64,000 nt of DNA from Pseudomonadota bacterium (GTDB taxonomy: Bacteria > Pseudomonadota > Alphaproteobacteria > Sphingomonadales > Govanellaceae): contig QEVO01000001.1 in assembly GCA_003577275.1 (NCBI GenBank), positions 372,001 through 436,000 of the forward strand, read 5' to 3'. Position 1 is the stretch's first letter; each line of letters begins with the position of its first letter. Of this stretch, positions 15,272 to 21,871 are shown piece by piece. A program made the translations under genes and the position numbers. The notes under the pieces were generated by a model. The model was not told where the DNA came from. It searched no databases and was given only the letters and a program-made list of their open reading frames with translations.

Positions 15272-15619
15272 TTGTCACAACATAGCAAAGATGCTATATG
15301 GAAAGTGGAATGCCTCAATGCTAAGGTAGAGGCGGAAATCCTGGCCCTTCCGGCGGATATGCAAGCCCGGCTGTGGCGCATTGCCGAATTGTTGGAAGTA
15401 TGGGGGCCGCACAAGGTGGGGATGCCCTATACCCGGCACCTGGAAGGCAGGATTTGGGAAATCCGGCTGTCGGGTAAGGCGGGCATTTCCCGCGTGATGT
15501 ACGCGGCCTTGATGGACCGCAAGCTGATTTTGTTGCGGGCTTTCGTGAAGAAAACCCAAAAGACGCCCCGGCAGGAAATCGACCTAGCCTTGCGGCGATT
15601 GAAGGAGAGTGAATCGTGA
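15272..15619 (+). CDS. RelE/ParE-superfamily (Gp49-like) toxin of the island
   Basis: A 115-aa protein of the phage-derived Gp49-like toxin family: WKVECLNAKVEAEILALPAD, MPYTRHLEGRIWEIRLSGKAG, SRVMYAALMDRKLILLRAFV and KKTQKTPRQEIDLALRR. These match mRNA-interferase-like toxins of HigB type. The start is uncertain: a TTG at 15272 is used because the conserved WKV lies before the GTG at 15305. An ATAGC/GCTAT inverted repeat at 15282-15297 overlaps the beginning. It overlaps its antitoxin gene by four bases. Confidence 0.85.
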   Translation: MSQHSKDAIWKVECLNAKVEAEILALPADMQARLWRIAELLEVWGPHKVGMPYTRHLEGRIWEIRLSGKAGISRVMYAALMDRKLILLRAFVKKTQKTPRQEIDLALRRLKESES

Positions 15620-15900
15620 CCGTGCCGTTTTCCAAGCTCAAGAAAGAGATGCTGAAAAACCCAGTGGTGAAAAAAGCCTATGATGATATGGCGGAAGAAT
15701 TTGAAATCGCCGCCGCACTCATTGAGGCGCGCGCCAAGGCGGGATTGAGTCAAGACGAATTGGCAAAACGCATGGGCACCACGCAAAGCGCCATCGCCCG
15801 CATTGAAAGCGGCAAGCATTGGCCGAGCAAGAAAACGCTGGAAGGCTACGCCAAGGCGACCGGCCTGCGGCCCACCATCCGGTTTGTGCGGGCGAGTTAA
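15616..15900 (+). CDS. HigA/XRE-type antitoxin of the island
   Basis: A 94-aa XRE-family HTH protein. An N-terminal toxin-contact segment (LKKEMLKNPVVKKAYDDMAE) is followed by a classic HTH (AGLSQDELAKRMGTTQSAIARIESGK) and a GLRPTIRFV end. The start codon overlaps the toxin stop. Unlike the two chromosomal modules at 12.5-13.7 kb, both partners are intact, so this pair may stabilise the integrated element by post-segregational killing. Confidence 0.92.
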   Translation: MTVPFSKLKKEMLKNPVVKKAYDDMAEEFEIAAALIEARAKAGLSQDELAKRMGTTQSAIARIESGKHWPSKKTLEGYAKATGLRPTIRFVRAS

Positions 15901-15932
15901 TCCGAACTGGCGCGGCTAGGTGAGGAACAATC

Positions 15933-16298
15933 ATGAGCGATATTGTCAAACTGAGCGATATTCGGAAAGCACGGCGGAAACAAACTTCGGCCCCCTTACC
16001 GGATACCTTGTCATTCGTGAGCAAAAGGAAAGGTGGCGGCTTCAATTACTGGGACGTGAAACCGACCGGCTGTTCTTCCAAAGACTGCGAAACAGGCAAG
16101 GTGCTTGCCGAGGAATACTTGGCCTTTATCGGTGCTAACCCCACGATAGGCAACGTCTCCTTACTGGCCTGCATCGTGCGCGATATGTTTGAACAGGCGA
16201 AGAATGGCGGCGCTTGGAGTGGGGTGCATACCGCCTTTCTAAGCGACGTGAATGGCTACGCTATGATGGTCGCCCGTGTTGCGGTGTTGCCCGCCTGA
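15933..16298 (+). CDS. hypothetical island protein
   Basis: A 121-aa protein; GAGGAAC lies a few bases before the ATG. It starts MSDIVKLSDIRKARRKQT, a hydrophilic basic stretch, followed by a compact domain GFNYWDVKPTGCSSKDCETG and ending in hydrophobic GYAMMVARVAVLPA. Cysteines C67 and C72 form a CxxxxC pair. No family recognised. The gene is bracketed by two identical 14-bp sequences TGGCGCGGCTAGGT (15908-15921 and 16316-16329), which may mark insertion of a single-gene cassette. Confidence 0.6.
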   Translation: MSDIVKLSDIRKARRKQTSAPLPDTLSFVSKRKGGGFNYWDVKPTGCSSKDCETGKVLAEEYLAFIGANPTIGNVSLLACIVRDMFEQAKNGGAWSGVHTAFLSDVNGYAMMVARVAVLPA

Positions 16299-16405
16299 CC
16301 TCTTAAAGTTGACCTTGGCGCGGCTAGGTTTGGCCGCCGAACATCCCGTCCCGCACGGGACCGCCGCGCCATACCTTTCATGCGGGTAGCCTATGCGGGG
16401 GCGAT

Positions 16406-17653
16406 GTGAAAAAGCTTGACGCACGAAATCGCGGTCTAGTTTGGACCTTCGATGCTTGGCGCATTACCGGAAAATGGATTGCAAGAACCAGTACGCTAGC
16501 TGATCCGTTCCCGTCCCATCATGTTGACACTACATTGGTTGAAATGTTTGGCGGGGACAATCCAGATGCCTATGTGCGGCGGCAAAAAATTGGTGCCCTT
16601 GCGCAACATTTACTCGAGTGTGAATTGCTCACCGGAAACTTGGTAGCAAGTTTCCTTAAGGACGAACAGGCGCGCCCAATTCCGACATGGGCTTGGTCTA
16701 ACCCTCACAGAACGAAATATGCATGGCGTGAGGGGCTACTTCCACTTGATATACGGTTGCCGGATGAATGGCAGCAATGGAATTGCCGCCCTTGCGCATT
16801 AGACCGTAAACAGTTTGGCAACTGGATACGAGAGCAGCTTCCTGCTCTGATAGCGCCGCCAAAAGAAATTCCAGACCTCGCACAGATCGAACAGGAAATG
16901 CCTGTACTCATTAAAACACGGCTACCATCAGATCGGCCATGGATAGAATTGTCAGAGGCATTAACGTGGATAGCTTTTGACATTTCTATAAGCAAAGACA
17001 GACTTGGCCATGCGACCGACGCGGGCGAGCTAGGCCAGTCATCTGAGGTGGTCGAGACTGAACTTAGTAATGCCCTGATTCGCTTGGCTGATTTGGCAGC
17101 CGGTGGAAATATCGGATTGCGTGGTAAGTGGACGGATGGGGATAACTTTGAAGACACGCTCACTGAAGCCATACCCCAGCAACGTTTCCATGATTTCAGG
17201 CGTTACGATATTTTGCGCGATGGCTTGGGTTTTGGAAATGGTTTTAGTCCATCAGACCCATTAGCATTTCTGGACACGTCCCGAGGCCAATATTTTAGCG
17301 TCACGGTAAATCGGGCTGAGCTTCTGAAAGCTTTTCCGTCTCAGTCAAATGCAGCGCTTGAAAGCAGTGATGTGATGCTAAATAACTCTACAATAGAGTT
17401 GGATCAGCCCCAGCCTGACAGCCAAGTAAAAACTGTATCTAAAGTGGCACTAGAGGCCTGGATAAAGAAAACGACAGGGACAGCTTCCGGGGGAAGGCGG
17501 CTAGGGCAAGATGTAGCTTGGAAGTTAGCATGTGAGCATTTCGAGGATGAACACTTAAAAGTGCCAAGAGAGATTTTTAGATCCGCATATCAAAGCGCGG
17601 CCCCTTCACACCTAACAGCGCGTGGAAGGCCAAGAAAAAACTCGCCAAAATAA
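16406..17653 (+). CDS. hypothetical island protein with AT-hook-like C-terminus
   Basis: A 415-aa protein, visibly AT-richer than its neighbours, a sign of recent acquisition. No family recognised. The N-terminal half is globular with many Trp residues (GLVWTFDAWRITGKWIA, PIPTWAWSNPHRTKYAW, PDEWQQWNCRPCAL). The middle contains ELSEALTWIAFDISI and repeated acidic segments. The C-terminal part (about 350-400) looks helical: VALEAWIKKTTGTASGGRRL, then KLACEHFEDEHLKVPREIF. It ends in RGRPRK, an AT-hook core, suggesting DNA binding. A terminator-like hairpin follows directly. Cargo of this kind on small islands is often defensive or regulatory, but nothing here proves that. Confidence 0.65.
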   Translation: MKKLDARNRGLVWTFDAWRITGKWIARTSTLADPFPSHHVDTTLVEMFGGDNPDAYVRRQKIGALAQHLLECELLTGNLVASFLKDEQARPIPTWAWSNPHRTKYAWREGLLPLDIRLPDEWQQWNCRPCALDRKQFGNWIREQLPALIAPPKEIPDLAQIEQEMPVLIKTRLPSDRPWIELSEALTWIAFDISISKDRLGHATDAGELGQSSEVVETELSNALIRLADLAAGGNIGLRGKWTDGDNFEDTLTEAIPQQRFHDFRRYDILRDGLGFGNGFSPSDPLAFLDTSRGQYFSVTVNRAELLKAFPSQSNAALESSDVMLNNSTIELDQPQPDSQVKTVSKVALEAWIKKTTGTASGGRRLGQDVAWKLACEHFEDEHLKVPREIFRSAYQSAAPSHLTARGRPRKNSPK

Positions 17654-17694
17654 TATCGCCGGAATTTTCGGCGGCGCATTTTGCGATATTTTTC
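17652..17694 (+). terminator. nested hairpin terminator after the AT-hook-like gene
   Basis: AATATCGC (17652-17659) pairs with GCGATATT (17683-17690), with an inner CGCCG/CGGCG stem, followed by TTTTT. It overlaps the last codons of the upstream gene. Confidence 0.6.
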
Positions 17695-17771
17695 GGCGTA
17701 TTTTTATGGATGTAGGCTTCTCCTGTCGTCCCAACGTGCCGGGGCGATGATGCAACAGACAGGAGATATTC

Positions 17772-17990
17772 ATGCATCCACCGGACCATCAAAAGCTTCG
17801 CACACCTGAGGCCGCCAAGCGGCTGGGGGTTGCCCCTTCCACCATGGCTAAATGGCGTGTCTATGGCTGTGGGCCAAGTTACGCCGTTTTAGGCGTGCGT
17901 GGCCCCGTCGTCTATGACCCCGCCGACCTTGACGCCTGGGCAGCTTCCAAGAAGCGCACCAGCACCAGTGACGTTGGGAGGGCCGCATGA
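17772..17990 (+). CDS. AlpA/excisionase-like HTH protein
   Basis: A 72-aa MerR-type winged-helix DNA-binding protein: LRTPEAAKRLGVAPSTMAKWRVYG, GPSYAVLGVRGPVVYDPADLDAWAAS. This is the HTH_17/AlpA layout used by excisionases and by small activators of island genes. AGGAG precedes the ATG by seven bases. It opens a run of four genes whose starts overlap the preceding stops, so it is likely the first gene of an early operon. It may control integrase or act in excision. Confidence 0.82.
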   Translation: MHPPDHQKLRTPEAAKRLGVAPSTMAKWRVYGCGPSYAVLGVRGPVVYDPADLDAWAASKKRTSTSDVGRAA

Positions 17991-18181
17991 CACAGAAACG
18001 AAGAAACCCCACCGGGCAGGGTGGGGCTCTCCAAAATATCGAGATGCTGGCAGGCTTCGATGGATTGGAGATTACCCCCAGAAGCCCATTTAATCAAGCC
18101 ATCCGGCACATATCCCGGCGGGCGCGGGTATCCCGTCCCCATGCCAGTGTATTAGCAGAGCTGATGGGGGTGCGGCGATGA
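17987..18181 (+). CDS. small hypothetical island protein
   Basis: A 64-aa protein, basic at the N-terminus (MTQKRRNPTGQGG) and the end (SRRARVSRPHASVLAELMGVRR). Start and stop overlap the neighbouring genes by four bases on each side, which supports translation. The C-terminal VSRPHASVLAELMG looks like a short helix pair. No family recognised. Confidence 0.6.
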   Translation: MTQKRRNPTGQGGALQNIEMLAGFDGLEITPRSPFNQAIRHISRRARVSRPHASVLAELMGVRR

Positions 18182-18480
18182 ACCGGCTTAAGGTTATATT
18201 TGAAATCGGCGATGGCGGGCAAACCCGCCACACCGTCACGGGCCGCGATGCCTGGGCATTGCTGGAACTGCACAGGGTGGGGGAAACCGGCTGCACGCCC
18301 ATTGATAACCCCGGCCCGCGATGGTCCGCTTATGTGTTCAATCTTCGCAAATTGGGCGTGGCCATCGCCACGGTGAACGAATCCCACAAGGGACCATTTC
18401 CCGGCAGCCATGCCCGCTATGTGCTGCAAAGCCCGATCCGCATTGTATCCGTCACCGGCGGGGAAAGGGCAGCGGCATGA
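18178..18480 (+). CDS. hypothetical island protein (possible winged-helix-like domain)
   Basis: A 100-aa protein. The segment TGRDAWALLELHRVGETGCT followed by NPGPRWSAYVFNLRKLGVAI and SHKGPFPGSHARYVLQSPIR resembles the small winged-helix proteins annotated in phages and islands, where a cysteine-containing turn precedes the recognition helix. It is coupled by ATGA overlaps to both neighbours. DNA binding is inferred from this resemblance only. Confidence 0.6.
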   Translation: MNRLKVIFEIGDGGQTRHTVTGRDAWALLELHRVGETGCTPIDNPGPRWSAYVFNLRKLGVAIATVNESHKGPFPGSHARYVLQSPIRIVSVTGGERAAA

Positions 18481-18701
18481 CTATCATTCATGAGCTAAAG
18501 AAACCCGGCGGGGATTTGGTGCGGCTGATGCTGACCGAATACCGGGGCAAGCGCTATGCCGATATCCGGCTTTGGGCGGACAAGGGCAGCGAAGGCCACA
18601 TAGCCACAAAGAAGGGCGTCACCGTGCCCCTGGATAGCCTGGACGGCTTTGCGGAAGCCTTTGCCAAGGCCGCCGCACTTGCCCGTTCTGACGGCTCCTA
18701 A
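18477..18701 (+). CDS. PC4/p15-like transcriptional coactivator family protein
   Basis: A 74-aa protein starting at the ATG overlapping the previous stop; the longer frame from 18321 is an overlap artefact. It has the PC4-like pattern LVRLMLTEYRGKRYADIRLW, then an acidic turn and ATKKGVTVPLDSLDGFAEAF. PC4/YdbC-like domains form dimers that bind single-stranded DNA. It is the last gene of the AlpA-like operon and is followed by an intrinsic terminator. Sitting just before a predicted HUH-type nuclease, an ssDNA-binding role during replication or transfer of the element is plausible. Confidence 0.8.
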   Translation: MTIIHELKKPGGDLVRLMLTEYRGKRYADIRLWADKGSEGHIATKKGVTVPLDSLDGFAEAFAKAAALARSDGS

Positions 18702-18715
18702 TCGGCAATAAATGG

Positions 18716-18746
18716 GGGCGGTGGGAAACCATCGCCCTTCATTTTT
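18716..18746 (+). terminator. intrinsic terminator after the PC4-like gene
   Basis: GGGCGGTGG (18716-18724) pairs with CCATCGCCC (18729-18737) through a GAAA tetraloop, with one G-T pair, followed by TTCATTTTT. It separates the small-gene operon from the HUH-like gene, which therefore needs its own promoter. Confidence 0.82.
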
Positions 18747-18767
18747 CCCCCGAATTAAAAACTTGCG

Positions 18768-19523
18768 ATGACCTTCAAACACGCAAATGCCCAAGGCGTT
18801 GTTTCCAAACGCATTGCCCCGCCTGTACCCCAGTTGGCACAGTGTTTGCAATTATATCACGCGTATATTAGTGACGGCATATCCCCGCCCGCACCACAAG
18901 CCCGACGCATGGCCCGCCAGCGTTTAAGCCGTGACCGTGTAAGCCATTCCCTGAGTGAAAGCCAAGCGCAAAACATAATCGACGCGGCGCATTTTGCGGC
19001 CACCATGGCCAAGCCCTTAAACCGCTTCACCACCATCCATTGGCAGCAAGCGGGCGTCACCACAAACATTCAAGGAGCAACGTTGCGTTTCCTGAAACTG
19101 GCGGCGGACTGGCTACGGCTGCGGGGCGAAACGCTGGCCTATATCTGGGTACGGGAATCCGGCGATGGCAAGGGCGAACACGTCCACATTCTGTTGCATG
19201 TGCCGCCTTATCTGGGGCGCGCCTTTTCATCCCGGCAACGGGGCTGGCTGAAAGCCTGTGGGGCGTCATTCTCCAAAGGGATGATATTCAGCCGTCCCGT
19301 GGGCAGAAGCCTATCCCATGCCTTTGTGGGCATCCGCTATGGCGAACCTTATCAAGACCATCTAGATGCGGCGCTGAACTATGTGCTGAAAAGTACAAGC
19401 CCGCATGCCCATGCCCGCCTTGGCTTGCCAAAACATGAACCCAGCGGGGTCATCATCGGTAAGCGCTGTTCCACTAGTCAGAACATCGGGCGGGCGGCGC
19501 GATTGCCGCGTGTGGTTCCATAA
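18768..19523 (+). CDS. putative HUH-type replication/relaxase-like protein
   Basis: A 251-aa protein. Three features recall rolling-circle Rep and other HUH nucleases in order: a hydrophobic strand before the core (RFTTIHW, 87-92), the metal-binding pair H138-V-H140 in GEHVHILLHVP, and a Tyr-Lys motif Y205-V-L-K208 in AALNYVLKST. The N-terminal 80 residues are basic. The family is not recognised by name and the assignment rests on motif order only; an inactive or otherwise specialised relative is possible. It is the last island gene before tRNA-Arg and may let the excised circle replicate or be mobilised. Confidence 0.6.
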   Translation: MTFKHANAQGVVSKRIAPPVPQLAQCLQLYHAYISDGISPPAPQARRMARQRLSRDRVSHSLSESQAQNIIDAAHFAATMAKPLNRFTTIHWQQAGVTTNIQGATLRFLKLAADWLRLRGETLAYIWVRESGDGKGEHVHILLHVPPYLGRAFSSRQRGWLKACGASFSKGMIFSRPVGRSLSHAFVGIRYGEPYQDHLDAALNYVLKSTSPHAHARLGLPKHEPSGVIIGKRCSTSQNIGRAARLPRVVP

Positions 19524-19577
19524 AATGAATGGCTACTTTTCAATATGTTACATTGCTGTGAACGGCTTAACGAGACC

Positions 19578-19660
19578 ATTACGCATGCGTAATAATCATA
19601 CCAGGTAAAAATGAGGCGCGCGTGCCTGAGGAGGGGCAAGCGCCCACAGTATGCGCGCCT
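19578..19660. repeat. palindromes between the HUH-like gene and the right end
   Basis: ATTACGCATGCGTAAT (19578-19593) is a perfect 16-bp palindrome. Just after it, AGGCGCGC (19614-19621) and GCGCGCCT (19653-19660) form a perfect 8-bp inverted repeat around about 30 bases. Such structures could be a double-strand origin nick site, a terminator for the HUH-like gene or recombination-factor sites. The remainder of 19524-19781 has no gene. Confidence 0.5.
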
Positions 19661-19698
19661 GGGTACAAATGGGGCAAAGAGCCGCGAAACCCATCTCC

Positions 19699-19720
19699 GT
19701 GATTGCTAGGTGATTGCTAG
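19699..19720. repeat. tandem arm-type integrase sites, right end
   Basis: GTGATTGCTAG occurs twice head-to-tail (19699-19709, 19710-19720), 62 bases inside the right att copy. It matches the inverted pair at the left end. Confidence 0.72.
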
Positions 19721-19781
19721 AGCAGATTTTAGATGATTTTGAGGGGATACCAAAAAGGCGAAAATATCTAATAAAATCAAG

Positions 19782-19827
19782 TGGCGCGCCCGAAGAGATT
19801 CGAACTCCTGACCCCCAGATTCGTAGT
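19782..19827. repeat. attachment site, right (inside tRNA-Arg)
   Basis: Forty-six bases identical to 13760-13805, spanning from the tRNA anticodon loop to its CCA end. Confidence 0.93.
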
Positions 19828-19858
19828 CTGGTGCTCTATCCAGCTGAGCTACGGGCGC
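19782..19858 (-). tRNA. tRNA-Arg (anticodon ACG), integration target
   Basis: A 77-nt tRNA on the minus strand from 19858. Acceptor GCGCCCG pairs with CGGGCGC, with discriminator G and encoded CCA at 19782-19784. The anticodon stem CCAGA/TCTGG encloses CTACGAA, giving ACG. The element lies beyond its 3' end and supplies an identical 3' half, so the gene remains functional after integration. Confidence 0.96.
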
Positions 19859-19966
19859 CCTTGGCCTTGATGGCAAGCAGGCGGCGAACCTAGCCGCATC
19901 TCCTCTAAATGGCAAGCCCTTCCCCGCGCTTGTGGCGACGGGGGGGAATGGCTAAAGTCCGCCCTG

Positions 19967-20836
19967 ATGACCAGTCGCCGACAGAGCCTCGTTCTCCTTG
20001 CGCTGACGCTCCTCCTTGCGGGGTGCGCCCAGGGCCAATGGCCGCATTTGGGCGCGGTGGAGCGGCCGGTGACGGCGGTGGCTCCGGCCGCCGGCGGGGC
20101 GGCAACGGAGACACCGGCTCCCGCGCCCGCCGTCGCATCGACGGTGGATCGCGCCCGGCTCGCAGCCTTGCGCGCCCGCTTTGATGAACTGCGGGCCACC
20201 CTGCAAGGCAGCCTTGGCGTCTATGAGGCGATGCTGGATCGCCACCTGGCGGAAGCGCCGGCCACGCCCTATTTTGCCGAGGCGTGGAGCGGCGCGCAGT
20301 CGGCCTTAAGCCGCATGAGCGCCGAGATCGACGAGCTGCGGGCGCTCAATGACGAGGCGACGGCCTTCGCCGCGCCCTTGATCGCAATCCCCGCCGCCGG
20401 CGCCGATCTGCAGGAGGTGGGTAAACTGGTGGCGGACGTGGATGGCGCGCTGGGGCGTTGGCGGCAGCGGCTTTACGCCGAACAGAACCGTCTGGCGGTG
20501 CTGACGCCGGCGGCGGTGGGCGAACCCGGTCCCAATGCCATCGACGCCCACAACCGCACCGCCTTTGCCGAGATCAGATTCACCGCCGCCGCGCCGGCCT
20601 TCGAAGCCAAGCTCCGGACGGCGGTGCGCGCCCTCCAGGCGCAGGTGTCCAATGTCGCTTTCGATGTCATTGTCCGTGGCCCGGCATCGGCGCGGGATGA
20701 GGAACAGGCGGCGCTGCGCCGGGTGTTGCGGGCGCTCAAGGCGTCGGGCGTCGGCTATGAGCATACCGCCATCGCCTTAACGCCGGACGGCGAGAGCGTG
20801 GCGGTGGCGATCTATTTGAAGAAAACCTCCCTGTAG
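19967..20836 (+). CDS. hypothetical lipoprotein
   Basis: A 289-aa protein with a lipoprotein signal (SLVLLALTLLLAGC, lipidated Cys at 20), then a Pro/Ala-rich linker to about 55 and a long helical region (RLAALRARFDELRATLQGSL, LSRMSAEIDELRALNDEA). The C-terminal domain (about 185-289; AEIRFTAAAPAFEAKLRTAV, FDVIVRGPA, GVGYEHTAIALTPDGESVAV) has an alternating alpha/beta pattern like OmpA-type or secretin-associated folds, but no peptidoglycan motif is clear. Probably anchored in the outer membrane. It converges with the P1 peptidase, overlapping by 25 bases. Confidence 0.7.
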   Translation: MTSRRQSLVLLALTLLLAGCAQGQWPHLGAVERPVTAVAPAAGGAATETPAPAPAVASTVDRARLAALRARFDELRATLQGSLGVYEAMLDRHLAEAPATPYFAEAWSGAQSALSRMSAEIDELRALNDEATAFAAPLIAIPAAGADLQEVGKLVADVDGALGRWRQRLYAEQNRLAVLTPAAVGEPGPNAIDAHNRTAFAEIRFTAAAPAFEAKLRTAVRALQAQVSNVAFDVIVRGPASARDEEQAALRRVLRALKASGVGYEHTAIALTPDGESVAVAIYLKKTSL

Positions 20837-21828
20837 GCTTTGGCGTCCCCTAAGGTTGTGGCGGCCAGCACGCCGTGCGCCACGGCGCGGGCGACGCAAT
20901 CAGCGGCCACCGCGCCAAGCCGGGTCAGCGCCAGCGGCCGGTTGTCGCCCAACTCCCGCTCTCCCGTCGCCAAGGCGAACAGGGTGTCGCCGTCAAACGG
21001 CGTGTGCACCGGCCGGATGGCGCGCGCCAAGCCGTCGTGCGCCATGATGGCCAGACGTTCGGCTTCCGCTTTGGTCAGCCGGGCATTGGTGGCGACGACG
21101 CCGATGGTGGTATTGGCGGCCGGCAGCGCCGCCTTGGCAAGATCGGGCGTCATCGAAACCCCTTGGCCATTTCGCGGTAAAGCAAGGGCGGGCAGTGCGC
21201 CGAATTCCCCTCCTTGCTCAAAGGGGGCGGCCATGAGCGCGTCCGATGGGCCTCCCGTCGTGACGCTGCCGAAGGAATTAACCGCGATCAGCGCGCCGAC
21301 GATAAATCCGTCGCCGCAATCGGCCGAGGCGCTGCCCAACCCGCCTTTCAGCGCTCCGGCAATGGCGCCGAAGCCGGCCCCGGCGTTGCCTAAGGAGAAG
21401 ACTTCGCCGGCGGCCGCCAGCGCTTGGCGGCCCAACCCGGCGTAGGGCGGGGCCTCGCCCCACTCCTTGTCGCCGCCGTTGCCGAGATCATAAAGGATCG
21501 CCGCCGGCACCACCGGCACGGCGCGCGGGGTGAGGGCAAGGCCGATACCCCGCGCCGACAGCGCCGCGGCCACGGCGTCCGCCGCCGCCAGGCCGAACAC
21601 CGAACCACCGGCCAGCACGATGGCGTGGGCTTCCGCCACCAGACAATTGGGGTCGAGGGCCGGGGTCTCCCGGGTGCCCGGCGCTCCGCCCCGCACATCA
21701 ACGCCCACCGTCGCCGGCCGCGTCGGCAGGATCACGGTGACGCCTGAGCGCGTCGCTTCATCGGCGGCGTTGCCGATCAGGACGCCTGGCACGTCGGTGA
21801 TGAGATTTCGCCGCCCCGGCTTGACCAT
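20812..21828 (-). CDS. P1-family (S58, DmpA-like) peptidase
   Basis: A 338-aa Ntn-type self-processing aminopeptidase. Typical blocks: RNLITDVPGVLIGNA at the N-terminus, GVDVRGGAPGTRETPALDP, EAHAIVLAGGSVFGLAAADA, and an autoprocessing region around KGGLGSASAD where the Gly-Ser bond would be cut to free the nucleophilic serine, then GALIAVNSFG and TIGVVATNARLTK. DmpA-family enzymes hydrolyse N-terminal D- or L-amino acids or beta-peptides; the actual substrate is unknown. No signal peptide is seen, so it is cytoplasmic. Confidence 0.9.
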   Translation of the reverse strand: MVKPGRRNLITDVPGVLIGNAADEATRSGVTVILPTRPATVGVDVRGGAPGTRETPALDPNCLVAEAHAIVLAGGSVFGLAAADAVAAALSARGIGLALTPRAVPVVPAAILYDLGNGGDKEWGEAPPYAGLGRQALAAAGEVFSLGNAGAGFGAIAGALKGGLGSASADCGDGFIVGALIAVNSFGSVTTGGPSDALMAAPFEQGGEFGALPALALPRNGQGVSMTPDLAKAALPAANTTIGVVATNARLTKAEAERLAIMAHDGLARAIRPVHTPFDGDTLFALATGERELGDNRPLALTRLGAVAADCVARAVAHGVLAATTLGDAKAYREVFFK

Positions 21829-21871
21829 GCGTTCCTTGATCCTCTATCGCTGATGCTTAGAGAAGCTACGG

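Larger units (their letters stand above)
13760..19827. mobile_element. integrative element of about 6 kb in tRNA-Arg(ACG)
   Basis: A 46-bp direct repeat bounds the element: 13760-13805 and 19782-19827. The right copy is the 3' half of tRNA-Arg, from the anticodon loop to CCA; the left copy is the displaced original 3' half. Inside are a complete tyrosine integrase next to the left end, an intact TA pair, unknown cargo genes, an AlpA-like HTH, a PC4-like protein and an HxH/YxxK protein resembling HUH nucleases. Shared sequence near both ends (AAAATATCTAATAAA and the GTGATTGCTAG sites) supports a functional recombination unit. There are no phage structural genes and no conjugation apparatus, so it is either a satellite-like or a mobilizable element. 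Confidence 0.9.

Noticed and set aside
13760-19827. Classical prophage
   Set aside because: No capsid, tail, terminase, lysis or portal genes are present in the 6 kb; only integration, regulation and replication-like genes.
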